From NCBI GenBank assembly GCA_015232855.1, contig JADFYW010000023.1, forward strand, positions 1 through 45,574: DNA of 45,574 nucleotides, written 5' to 3'. The notes under the pieces are model-generated. The model was not told the DNA's origin. It saw nothing but the letters and a program-made list of their open reading frames with translations, and made no database searches. Shown in pieces: positions 26,075 to 33,529 of this stretch (position 1 is its first letter; every line of letters begins with the position of its first letter). Position numbers and translations under genes: made by a program. Origin of the DNA: Fibrobacteria bacterium (GTDB taxonomy: Bacteria > Fibrobacterota > Fibrobacteria > UBA11236 > JADFYW01).

Positions 26075-26106
26075 TTTGTATTATAAATAATATTAGTTTA
26101 TACAAA
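26075..26106. promoter_or_regulatory. palindrome 2 upstream of abiEi (candidate operator)
   Basis: 32-bp interrupted palindrome with arms TTTGTAT / ATACAAA, nearly identical in half-site and size to palindrome 3. AbiEi antitoxins are known to autorepress by binding paired inverted repeats in their promoter. Confidence 0.55.
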
Positions 26107-26131
26107 AAGAACTGGAATCGTTTTGGGTTAA

Positions 26132-26163
26132 TTTGTATAATAGAATTAATTAGATTATGCAAA
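26132..26163. promoter_or_regulatory. palindrome 3 overlapping abiEi -10 and start codon (candidate operator)
   Basis: 32-bp interrupted palindrome, arms TTTGTATAAT / ATTATGCAAA (9 of 10 pairs). The left arm contains a consensus -10 hexamer TATAAT (26136-26141) and the right arm contains the abiEi ATG (26157). Repressor binding here would block both transcription and initiation. No ribosome-binding site precedes the ATG and the implied leader is only about 9 bases. Confidence 0.55.
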
Positions 26164-26780
26164 AAGAACCAAAAAATAAAGCAATCATTGATTTTTTTAA
26201 GAAAAATGGTGGCTATGCCAGGATGAAAGAGCTTAAAGACGCTTCTTTTCATACGAGGGATATCGCTAAGCTTATACAGAATGGAATACTGGAAAGGATT
26301 AAGCCAGGAATATACAGACTTTCAGAAATCGCAGTAAATGGTGATGAATATTTTCAGATGGTAGATATCTGTACGGCATTTCCCAAAGCGGTAATCTGTC
26401 TCGCCTCGGCACTGGATATGTATGATCTCTCTACATTCTACCCTTCCGAAATGTATGTTGCTGTTCCTCATAACACTCGTATTCCAAAAATTGAATATCC
26501 CCCAATGCGGGTATTCTTTTTTAATGAAAAATGTTACAAGCTTGGTATTGAGACCGTTAAAGCCAGGTATGGTCAATTCAATGTTTATGATACTGAAAAA
26601 ACAATATGCGATATGTTTAAGTACCGAAAAAAAATCGGAGAAGATCTGGCCATCGAGGGACTTCAAAATTACATGAGAACGAGAAAGGGCAGAGATCTCA
26701 ATAAACTGATGAAATATGCAGATGTCTGTCGGGTAAAAGCAGTAATGTCACCTTATATCAAAGCAATTCTGGAACAATAA
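26157..26780 (+). CDS. abiEi: AbiEi-family antitoxin / transcriptional repressor
   Basis: A 207-residue protein with an N-terminal winged-helix region (~5-55: IIDFFKKNGGYARMKELKDA) and a C-terminal domain with the family pattern (FPKAVICLASALDMYDLSTF; YDTEKTICDMFKYRKKIG). It is the antitoxin of AbiE type IV toxin-antitoxin/abortive infection systems and represses its own promoter. ATG 26157 is kept as start because it precedes the complete winged helix, although it lacks a ribosome-binding site. The stop codon abuts the ATG of abiEii with no gap. Confidence 0.9.
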   Translation: MQKEPKNKAIIDFFKKNGGYARMKELKDASFHTRDIAKLIQNGILERIKPGIYRLSEIAVNGDEYFQMVDICTAFPKAVICLASALDMYDLSTFYPSEMYVAVPHNTRIPKIEYPPMRVFFFNEKCYKLGIETVKARYGQFNVYDTEKTICDMFKYRKKIGEDLAIEGLQNYMRTRKGRDLNKLMKYADVCRVKAVMSPYIKAILEQ

Positions 26781-27683
26781 ATGGCAAAAAAGGAAATAAA
26801 AAACATGGGTGAATCGGTTAGAAACCGATTACTCAATATAGCTAAAGAACAAAATCGGAATTTTAATGCTGTATTGCTTCAATATGCCCAAGAACGTTTA
26901 TTATATAGGCTTTCCGAGTCTGCATATAAGGAGAAGTTTGTATTAAAAGGCGGACTTTTGTTTTTAGCTTATCAAATGCCTTCACAGCGTCCTACCAAAG
27001 ATATTGACTTTCTGGGCAGGGCTGTTAAAAATGATAAAAGAAACATCCAGGATATTTTTGTGAATGTTTGTTCTATTGATTCTAAAGATGGAGTGCAATT
27101 TAAGCATGAAACCATTGCGGTTAAATCCATAAAAGAAGATGCTGAATATGAAGGCTTGCGAGTTAATATTCCGGCTATTATAGCAGGTGCGAAGCTCAAT
27201 CTGCAAATAGATGTTGGTTTTGGTGATGTGCAGGCGGTAAGGCCGGTAAAAAAGGATTTCCCTGGTCTGTTGAGCTTTCCCTCTCCAAAGTTGTATATGT
27301 ACAGACCTGAATCGGTTGTGGCGGAAAAATTTGAAGCAATGGTGACGCGGGGTACTTTAAATAGCAGAATGAAAGACTATTATGATATTTTCTTTTTGGC
27401 TCAGTCATGGGATTTTAAACAAAACACATTGAGAGAAGCTATTATCAAAACTTTCAAAAACCGGGAAGTCGAAATTCGTAAATGTGAGGAAGTTTTTACA
27501 CCGGAATATGTTAATAATGAAGAAATAAATGATCGCTGGAATAATTTTTTAAACCGTATGAATTTTGACATTGAGATGGATTTTAAGGCTGTAATGAAAA
27601 AAATTAAATTGTTTTTACAACCTGTGATAAAATTCGGTGAAGGCACTAAAGTCTGGGACAGGGAAAAATGGAAGTGGATATGA
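26781..27683 (+). CDS. abiEii: AbiEii-family nucleotidyltransferase toxin
   Basis: A 300-residue protein of the AbiEii/MenT nucleotidyltransferase fold. Visible signatures are the KGG (56-58) of motif I, the metal-binding DID (D74, D76) in RPTKDIDFLG, the VVAEKFEAM segment and the RMKDYYDIFFL motif. Characterised relatives inactivate growth by transferring nucleotides, with tRNA acceptor ends as target in MenT. All key residues are present, so it should be active. It follows abiEi directly. Confidence 0.9.
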   Translation: MAKKEIKNMGESVRNRLLNIAKEQNRNFNAVLLQYAQERLLYRLSESAYKEKFVLKGGLLFLAYQMPSQRPTKDIDFLGRAVKNDKRNIQDIFVNVCSIDSKDGVQFKHETIAVKSIKEDAEYEGLRVNIPAIIAGAKLNLQIDVGFGDVQAVRPVKKDFPGLLSFPSPKLYMYRPESVVAEKFEAMVTRGTLNSRMKDYYDIFFLAQSWDFKQNTLREAIIKTFKNREVEIRKCEEVFTPEYVNNEEINDRWNNFLNRMNFDIEMDFKAVMKKIKLFLQPVIKFGEGTKVWDREKWKWI

Positions 27684-27714
27684 GCATTTTCAGAAATACC
27701 CGAAAGGAGGCCGG

Positions 27715-27748
27715 CATGTTGTAACTACTTAAAAAGGAGTACAACATG
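27715..27748. repeat. inverted repeat after abiEii
   Basis: Perfect 9-bp arms CATGTTGTA / TACAACATG separated by 16 bases. The right arm includes the ATG of a small decayed open frame and the spacer holds an AAGGAG ribosome-binding site. No T tract follows, so it is not an obvious terminator. Confidence 0.45.
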
Positions 27749-27882
27749 ATCCTGTCTCATAAAAAAACGCCTGTATCCGGGGTCATACCACCATTACCGA
27801 AAAATTTGAAATCCCACGAAATACCCTGTCTTACTCCCCAAAAGTGGACAGGCACTATAATCATAAACAGCGAAACTTCTAA
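27746..27882 (+). pseudogene. short frameshifted HTH-like open frame
   Basis: ATG 27746 has a strong AAGGAG site 6 bases upstream. Seven codons later the frame meets a run of seven A (27761-27767). In the -1 frame after this run the peptide reads KNACIRGHTTITEKFEIPRN and continues TLSYSPK, which looks like the helix-turn-helix of small site-specific recombinase or excisionase-type proteins, and it stops at TAA 27880. In the start codon's own frame the peptide is unlike anything known. Probably a truncated and frameshifted HTH gene. Confidence 0.3.
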
Positions 27883-27956
27883 GGATAATTTTTTATATAT
27901 AATATGTGTAAACTAGCCCTCAATAGCTGTTTCTCTTGGTCCGACCAATTGTATTA
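27881..27956. repeat. direct repeat copy A (~76 bp)
   Basis: Begins AAGGATAATTTTTTATATAT and ends CCAATTGTATTA. About 91 percent identical to copy B at 29167-29241, in the same orientation; the two bracket the lipoprotein gene at 28100-29125. Confidence 0.8.
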
Positions 27957-28099
27957 CGGTACAAGTGTGGTTCCAAACTCAATGGTGATTGAAACCAATC
28001 AAGGAGAGATTAAGACTCTGATAACTATGAAATATTTAACCTTTTCATACCCAACCCAAATAAATGATGCTTTTTTTACAATAGATTAGTTAATAAAAA

Positions 28100-29125
28100 A
28101 TGTTTTTAAAAGAGAATAGAAAGGTCCTTTTTTTTGGTATTAGCTTTATATATCTCGTTTCTTGTACCTGTAATAATGTTACTGAAGAGCGAGCATTTAG
28201 AAATAGTCTTATCGTAAATGAAAATTGGTATTTATTAACAACAGATGAAAAATCTTATAAGGACTGTCCTTCATTGTTCGGTGATAATAGCACTATAAGT
28301 CTAGTATATCAAAATTGGCTTCTTCGGTATTCTGGAAACAAAACAGAAAAAAGAAATATATCAAAAATTATTCGGGTTTATTCCGGTGCATTTGATTATG
28401 CGTCTATTAATGGAAAACTATTAACAATTACTAGTGTCTATCCTAAAACCTTAAGTGCTAATCTTTATAATCCGGAAACAAACCAAAGAGAATATCTCAT
28501 TGAAGAAATATATATTCCGGAAGGCGTTACTGATATGGGAATAACTCGTTTTGATGGTTGGGTTGAAGAATATCAGGTCATGATGAATCAGGCAACCTTT
28601 TACCGTCATATCGCTGATTATGTCCATATACCTTATAAAGGAAGAAAATCATCCTTTTTTATTATGGATTTAAAAAATGATACTATCATCAACTTGGATA
28701 TGACTGATTTTTTTTCAGACATAAAGGGGGATGTTGTTTGGTATGATTTAAGGTGTATAGATAATGAAATACATGGTTTATATTATAAAGAATCTGATTC
28801 AACTCTTAATGTTGTCAAACAAAAAAACATTTCAGAAAGTGAATTTATAAGTTCAGTTCCATTCAATAGGGAAAGACATGCTGTTTTTTGTTGGATGCTC
28901 TTTGAGGATAATAAATACGTTGGAATATATGTAAGTGATGATATTGAAGGGAGCGAGGCTTTTTATGAAGTTGGTTCTGAGTGGGACCATAATCCTCCCC
29001 CTTTATCAGGATTTTATCAAGTCCCGTGGGATTCCATAGATGTTATTGATAATGATGAATTTTTTGGATTTTATCAAAAAACGACTGGTGATACATTGAA
29101 ATATCCACCAATTAAAGATTTTTAG
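28100..29125 (+). CDS. hypothetical lipoprotein
   Basis: A 341-residue protein with a lipoprotein signal peptide (MFLKENRKVLFFGISFIYLV then SC, lipobox L-V-S-C). The mature protein is beta-rich with many aromatic and Asp/Asn residues, resembling the six-bladed propeller-like lipoproteins of the FCB group, but I cannot name the family. Base composition is visibly more AT-rich than the flanking LRR gene. The gene sits between two ~76-bp direct repeats, which suggests that it arrived or duplicated as a unit. There is no ribosome-binding site of note. Confidence 0.6.
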   Translation: MFLKENRKVLFFGISFIYLVSCTCNNVTEERAFRNSLIVNENWYLLTTDEKSYKDCPSLFGDNSTISLVYQNWLLRYSGNKTEKRNISKIIRVYSGAFDYASINGKLLTITSVYPKTLSANLYNPETNQREYLIEEIYIPEGVTDMGITRFDGWVEEYQVMMNQATFYRHIADYVHIPYKGRKSSFFIMDLKNDTIINLDMTDFFSDIKGDVVWYDLRCIDNEIHGLYYKESDSTLNVVKQKNISESEFISSVPFNRERHAVFCWMLFEDNKYVGIYVSDDIEGSEAFYEVGSEWDHNPPPLSGFYQVPWDSIDVIDNDEFFGFYQKTTGDTLKYPPIKDF

Positions 29126-29166
29126 AAAGGGTTATAAAGTGAATAATCATAGACAGCTAAACCTGT

Positions 29167-29241
29167 AAGGATAATTTTTATATATAATATGTGTAAATTA
29201 GTCTTCAATAGCCATTTCTCTTGGTCCGCCCAATTGTATTA
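29167..29241. repeat. direct repeat copy B (~75 bp)
   Basis: Second copy of the repeat at 27881-27956, differing by one deletion and about six substitutions. The rest of the 29126-29398 gap shows nothing else besides the ribosome-binding site of the next gene. Confidence 0.8.
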
Positions 29242-29398
29242 AACTGAAAGGTACCTTGCCATGTACTCAATAATTACCCATTTTACCTATATAAGCGAAC
29301 CCATAAAAAGAAGCATGCAAAACATTTTTTTGGAGAAAATAACGCGAGCTTTTAATTGAGGTATAGTGGTTAAACTTTTGTTAAAAAGGAAGAATCGA

Positions 29399-30970
29399 AT
29401 GAGAAATACGATTATAGCTACAGCGTTTTTAAAAAAAAGCGCATGGGGATACCGGGCCGGTATGTTCTTTTTACTATTAGGTTTTCCTGTGTTCCTCCAT
29501 TCTCAAACTCTGCAGCAGGATTCCCTTATCCTGGTGGCTTTTTATAATGAAACCGGTGGGGCAGACTGGACCAGTAACACTAACTGGTTAAGTACAGAAC
29601 CGCTCTCTTCATGGGAAGGTATCGCCGCAGACGTCAACCATGTTACCGAGATTGACCTGTATGATAATAACCTTGTGGGTACCATTCCCGCTGAACTGGG
29701 GAATCTGACGGGTTTAACTTATCTGGATATTTCCATAAATTCGCTCACCGATACCATACCTTTCGAACTCGGCAACCTGAACAATCTGGAAGAATTAAAT
29801 CTTGCAAGTAACCAGTTAACCGGAAGAATTCCCCTTGCACTCTGTAGTCTGTCCACACTAAGACATCTGGATCTGAGTGAAAATAAGCTCACCGGAACAA
29901 TTCCCGCTGGTCTTGATAATTTGCGGGAATTAATCTCTCTGTATGTAAACTTAAATCAGCTTTCCGGTGATGTTCCCGTGATATTGAATAACCTGTCCAA
30001 ACTGAGATTCCTGGGCCTCCATTCCAACCAACTGACCAATCTGCCCGATTTGAGCGGGTTAACGATATTAGTACGTCTTGATGCACAAAAAAACCTTTTC
30101 ACTTTTGCGGGTATCGAACCCAATATCGGCGTTCCCCAAAACAGTTTTTATTATTCACCTCAAGACAGCGTAGGAGATGAGCGGGATACAACCACATATA
30201 TCGACAGCACAATTTCACTGTCTGTTTCTGTTGGAGGCACAAGCAATGTATATCAATGGCTGCATAACGGAGACACTATTCCGGGAGCTGTAGAGGCTTC
30301 CTATAGCATTAATACCGTAAAATACCCGGATTCAGGCGCCTATGTTTGTGAGATAACCAATACCGTGGCAACGGAGTTGACTCTGTATAGCCGTCCGGTT
30401 ACGGTACATGTTAAAGAACAGCCCTTAATTGCGCCGGGACTGTTATTTCCTGATTCAAACGCCGTGGTAGCTGAAAATTTTACCAATCTCATTTGGAAAA
30501 AGTCTATCAATGTTCCGCTCTATCGCCTGCGTATAGGTACTGAAGCTGATATTGCATCTTCCCTGGTTTTGGATACCGGAGGGCTGACAGACACGGTTTT
30601 TACGGTTACCGGCCTGGAAGACAACACTGATTATTATTGGCAGGTATTCCCGGTAGATGCACAGGGGGATGGGAACAGTTCGGAAATCCGCAAGTTTACT
30701 GTTAATCTGCCTGCCGGAATAGTGCAAAAGACCACACCCGGCCGCTTCCGTTTGACGGGTAAGATGATTGAGTATTTCCAGCCCCGGTCCTGTTTTGTCA
30801 GTATAGACCTCTATTCAACACAGGGCCAACAGGTGTTTTCCATCAGGAGAATGGTGATGTCCGGTTATGCCCGGCATGAACTGCCCAAACACCTGCCCGC
30901 AGGCCTCTATCATCTCCGGTTTCATACCGATGACCGAAAAAGAGAACAAAGTCTGATAATATTGTATTAA
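29399..30970 (+). CDS. secreted LRR / Ig-like / FN3-like protein with type IX-like sorting domain
   Basis: The start is ATG 29399 with AAGGAAG 6 bases upstream. The 523-residue product has a signal peptide (ending ..FPVFLHSQT). It has about five plant-type 24-residue leucine-rich repeats with the consensus LxGxIPxxLxxLxxLxxLxLxxN (~80-215), an Ig-like domain (QWLHNGDTIPGA ... DSGAYVCEI) and an FN3-like domain (WKKSINVPLYRLRIGTEADI ... YYWQVFPVD). The C-terminal ~75 residues (IDLYSTQGQQVF ... LPAGLYHLRF ... SLIILY) match the pattern of type IX secretion sorting domains. It is presumably a cell-surface binding protein. No adjacent gene is clearly linked. Confidence 0.8.
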   Translation: MRNTIIATAFLKKSAWGYRAGMFFLLLGFPVFLHSQTLQQDSLILVAFYNETGGADWTSNTNWLSTEPLSSWEGIAADVNHVTEIDLYDNNLVGTIPAELGNLTGLTYLDISINSLTDTIPFELGNLNNLEELNLASNQLTGRIPLALCSLSTLRHLDLSENKLTGTIPAGLDNLRELISLYVNLNQLSGDVPVILNNLSKLRFLGLHSNQLTNLPDLSGLTILVRLDAQKNLFTFAGIEPNIGVPQNSFYYSPQDSVGDERDTTTYIDSTISLSVSVGGTSNVYQWLHNGDTIPGAVEASYSINTVKYPDSGAYVCEITNTVATELTLYSRPVTVHVKEQPLIAPGLLFPDSNAVVAENFTNLIWKKSINVPLYRLRIGTEADIASSLVLDTGGLTDTVFTVTGLEDNTDYYWQVFPVDAQGDGNSSEIRKFTVNLPAGIVQKTTPGRFRLTGKMIEYFQPRSCFVSIDLYSTQGQQVFSIRRMVMSGYARHELPKHLPAGLYHLRFHTDDRKREQSLIILY

Positions 30971-30996
30971 ACGAGAATCGGCTGTGGCAGGGTGAA

Positions 30997-31015
30997 TTAC
31001 AGGTGCGACCTGTAA
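30997..31015. repeat. hairpin downstream of the LRR gene
   Basis: Perfect 8-bp inverted repeat TTACAGGT-GCG-ACCTGTAA 26 bases after the stop codon. It lacks a T tract, so it is a possible but atypical terminator. Confidence 0.35.
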
Positions 31016-31148
31016 ATGGAGATGAGAATTGGACACTTGTATCAACCGAAGACCTGTTCCAATTGTATTAATCACATTAGGCAGATCGGCAAGAAGAGGG
31101 ATGCTGGACCCCGTAAGGTTTTATACTATTTGTACAAAAACAAAGAAG

Positions 31149-32618
31149 CTATTTCACAGGTATTGCAGGTAAAAATCTATTTAAAAAGTATCTTATTTTT
31201 GAAATTTTCTTACCATTTACAGTATAAAACGCAGAGTAATTCCTTTGTTCTCTGATACTGTTCGTCTTATTATTGCTAAGGTTGACCACAGAGGTAACGG
31301 TATCTGCTTGTATATCAAAAATGAAAAGGTCTGTATTGATGTCGTAATAAATTGGGCGCTGTGCACCCTCATACTGCATCCAGGTCCATTCAAGCGGGCC
31401 CCCGTAGTTATACCATGTTTGATAGCGCGCAGGATTGCGCGTACCCGTTCTGGGTGTTGGCTCTCCGTTTTTGTCATAAAAATAATCATCCGGGAACGTC
31501 CATGTAGTCCCACTATCACTTGACCTGGCCAATCGGGAACGACATTGATTTCCTCCACTCGTACCACTTAAATCTGATCTGGCACCGCTACGATATGCCA
31601 CATAAATAGTTCCGTCATCACCTAAAACAGGCGATGGATCTCCATAGCCGGAAGTTGATGCGTCATCAATGGACTCCCATCCGTCCCAACTAACACCTTT
31701 GTCAAGGGAGCGGTTAAAAATAAGTCCGCCAGCTCCTGCCCCGGGCTCTCCCTGGGCAAAAACAAAAATAGCAGCACTACCTGCAGGCAATATCGACGGG
31801 TTGTTTCGCATACCCGCAGAAAGTTCTATAGTTCTCCAGGTTTCACCTTTGTTTGCAGAAGTAGCAAATTGGATGCTCTTTGTACTAAGTGCAGCCGCTT
31901 CAGTATATACCGCTACCAATATACTGTCCCAGGAAACATCCATGTGTATATATCCCCAGGAGTGGGTTGCATCACCCTGGTTAATGAGAAAAGCGTTGCC
32001 ATCAGCAGTCCAGGAATTGCCATCATCTTCAGAAGAGATAAGGTACAAATCATCTCCGTCCCCGTTATTGTCATCTCTCCAATGAGTGGCAACATACAAT
32101 TTCCCATCCGGACCGCAGGTGGCGTTTATCATGTTATAAGCTCCGTGGCCCTGATTTGATAAATTGGGATCGGTATAAATAGAAATGGGCTCAGGAGGAT
32201 TTGCATCATAAGAAAATCGTATCATATAAATATTGTCCCCCCGGACATAGAAATGAAAAACTTGCTGATTGCGACCAGTAATTAAACAGCCTGAATATCT
32301 TCCGTCCGTATCAATTTGAGACCATGATTCCCCATTGTTTAAAGAGCGGTAGGTATATTCACCAGCAGAACCATGTGGGCAAATTGCAATGATAGTATTT
32401 TTGATACGTACAATTCTTCTGCCTCCGCTATTGTAATGGGGATCGGGTGCCCCGGGGTTGTCAAAAAGATTGATAGGTAAAGGATCTGCTTCCCAATTTG
32501 CGTGAGAGGACGAAATATTTATTAAAATAAGAATGCTTAATAAATACCCAATGCTAATCATTTTCAAAAACCTATTTATTCTGCACATAATTTCGTTCAT
32601 AAGTGAATAATGATACAT
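31149..32618 (-). CDS. secreted sialidase/BNR-repeat protein
   Basis: A 489-residue exported protein (hydrophobic signal LLSILILINISSSHA within the first 40 residues). It has at least five Asp-box/BNR motifs of the S-x-D/N-x-G-x-S/T-W type (SLNNGESW, SEDDGNSW, SANKGETW, SLDKGVSW, SSDSGTTW) spaced as in six-bladed sialidase propellers. An early GGRRIVRI stretch could supply a catalytic-triad Arg, but full sialidase catalytic residues cannot be confirmed. The C-terminus (YTVNGKKI ... RFLPAIPVK) looks like a shortened type IX sorting domain. It is transcribed towards the LRR gene. Confidence 0.75.
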   Translation of the reverse strand: MYHYSLMNEIMCRINRFLKMISIGYLLSILILINISSSHANWEADPLPINLFDNPGAPDPHYNSGGRRIVRIKNTIIAICPHGSAGEYTYRSLNNGESWSQIDTDGRYSGCLITGRNQQVFHFYVRGDNIYMIRFSYDANPPEPISIYTDPNLSNQGHGAYNMINATCGPDGKLYVATHWRDDNNGDGDDLYLISSEDDGNSWTADGNAFLINQGDATHSWGYIHMDVSWDSILVAVYTEAAALSTKSIQFATSANKGETWRTIELSAGMRNNPSILPAGSAAIFVFAQGEPGAGAGGLIFNRSLDKGVSWDGWESIDDASTSGYGDPSPVLGDDGTIYVAYRSGARSDLSGTSGGNQCRSRLARSSDSGTTWTFPDDYFYDKNGEPTPRTGTRNPARYQTWYNYGGPLEWTWMQYEGAQRPIYYDINTDLFIFDIQADTVTSVVNLSNNKTNSIREQRNYSAFYTVNGKKISKIRYFLNRFLPAIPVK

Positions 32619-32709
32619 TTAAAATAATCATTTCCCTGGGCGTAATAGGACTAAAAATGAATACATAAGTCGTTTTAAACTTTGGAAAAAGCCGCGATTT
32701 TGAGCTTGT

Positions 32710-32739
32710 AAGGATAATATAACAGCAGATAATATCCTT
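32710..32739. repeat. hairpin in the 32.6-33.1 kb gap
   Basis: Near-perfect 11-bp inverted repeat (AAGGATAATAT / ATAATATCCTT, one mismatch), followed by ATTT. Its left arm resembles the first bases of the ~76-bp direct repeats. Nothing else can be supported between 32619 and about 33087. Confidence 0.35.
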
Positions 32740-33087
32740 ATTTAGCCAGATTTACACCAAAAGTTGGCCAACTCCAAAAATGCCCCTCATAATGCCCTAA
32801 TAATTCTGTGTTGATAAGTGAATTTTCTTTTCCCTTGAACGCCACAGTATGGGGTACAATTAAATAAAGCGAAAATGATAACATGGTACTAGTATAAATA
32901 CTGAATGGCTTGCTAAAACAGCAGTTTTACGGTATCCTGAAGTAAGGCAGAGTTCAGATTTAACAAGTTATGGGGGTCTACAATGAAGTATATCTTCAAA
33001 GATGGGAAGACTTGTATCTCCCCCCATTAGTAACGTATAAGAACCAAAACCCTAGTAAGCATGTAGGTGCCTGGGTCTGGCTACAGG

Positions 33088-33529
33088 TGAAAGCGGAAGG
33101 TGCTATGGAATATGGCGCGGACGGGTAACCAGTCTTCCGGCGGACTTATCAATTGATATTCAGTCTGCCCAAGGACTTGATGTTTCCAGTGCAAAAGCCG
33201 AATATTCTGTTGATGGAGGTGTAACCTGGACAGAGCATACCGCAACCTGCAGTGGAACTTCCGGCAAAACCGCAGTAGAATCGCTTACCGTAGCAGATGT
33301 TCCTTTTGTTGAGGATGCGGCCGGCATCAACAAAATGAGATTTAGTATTAAAACTTCAGGTGGAACAGAGTTAAAAAGTGCAGCATTTCCTGTGAAAGTG
33401 ATATTGAAGCCAGTATTTACCGCTCTTACTCCCACCCGGAATGGTGCTGAAATTGAATTGGTTTGTTACTGTTCAAAACTGACCCTTTCAAGGTTAATCG
33501 TCAAAAACAATTTCTGCGCCGGGAATTAG
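33088..33529 (+). pseudogene. C-terminal fragment of an extracellular beta-sandwich protein
   Basis: An open frame of ~146 codons without a start codon. It reads WRGRVTSLPADLSIDIQSAQ, then GLDVSSAKAEYSVDGGVTWT and onward to FSIKTSGGTELKSAAFPVKV: a typical secreted beta-sandwich repeat with S-x-D-G-G-x-T-W and Cys-containing strands. An in-frame TGA closes it upstream near 33085 and the end runs antisense into the DUF4914 gene. It appears to be the leftover 3' part of a large exported protein. Confidence 0.5.

Noticed and set aside
27904..28089. 61-codon open frame between direct repeat A and the lipoprotein gene
   Set aside because: It begins inside the repeat, has no ribosome-binding site and no recognisable sequence.
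31669..32159. Long plus-strand open frames opposite the sialidase-like gene
   Set aside because: They mirror the Asp-box coding strand and have no own features.
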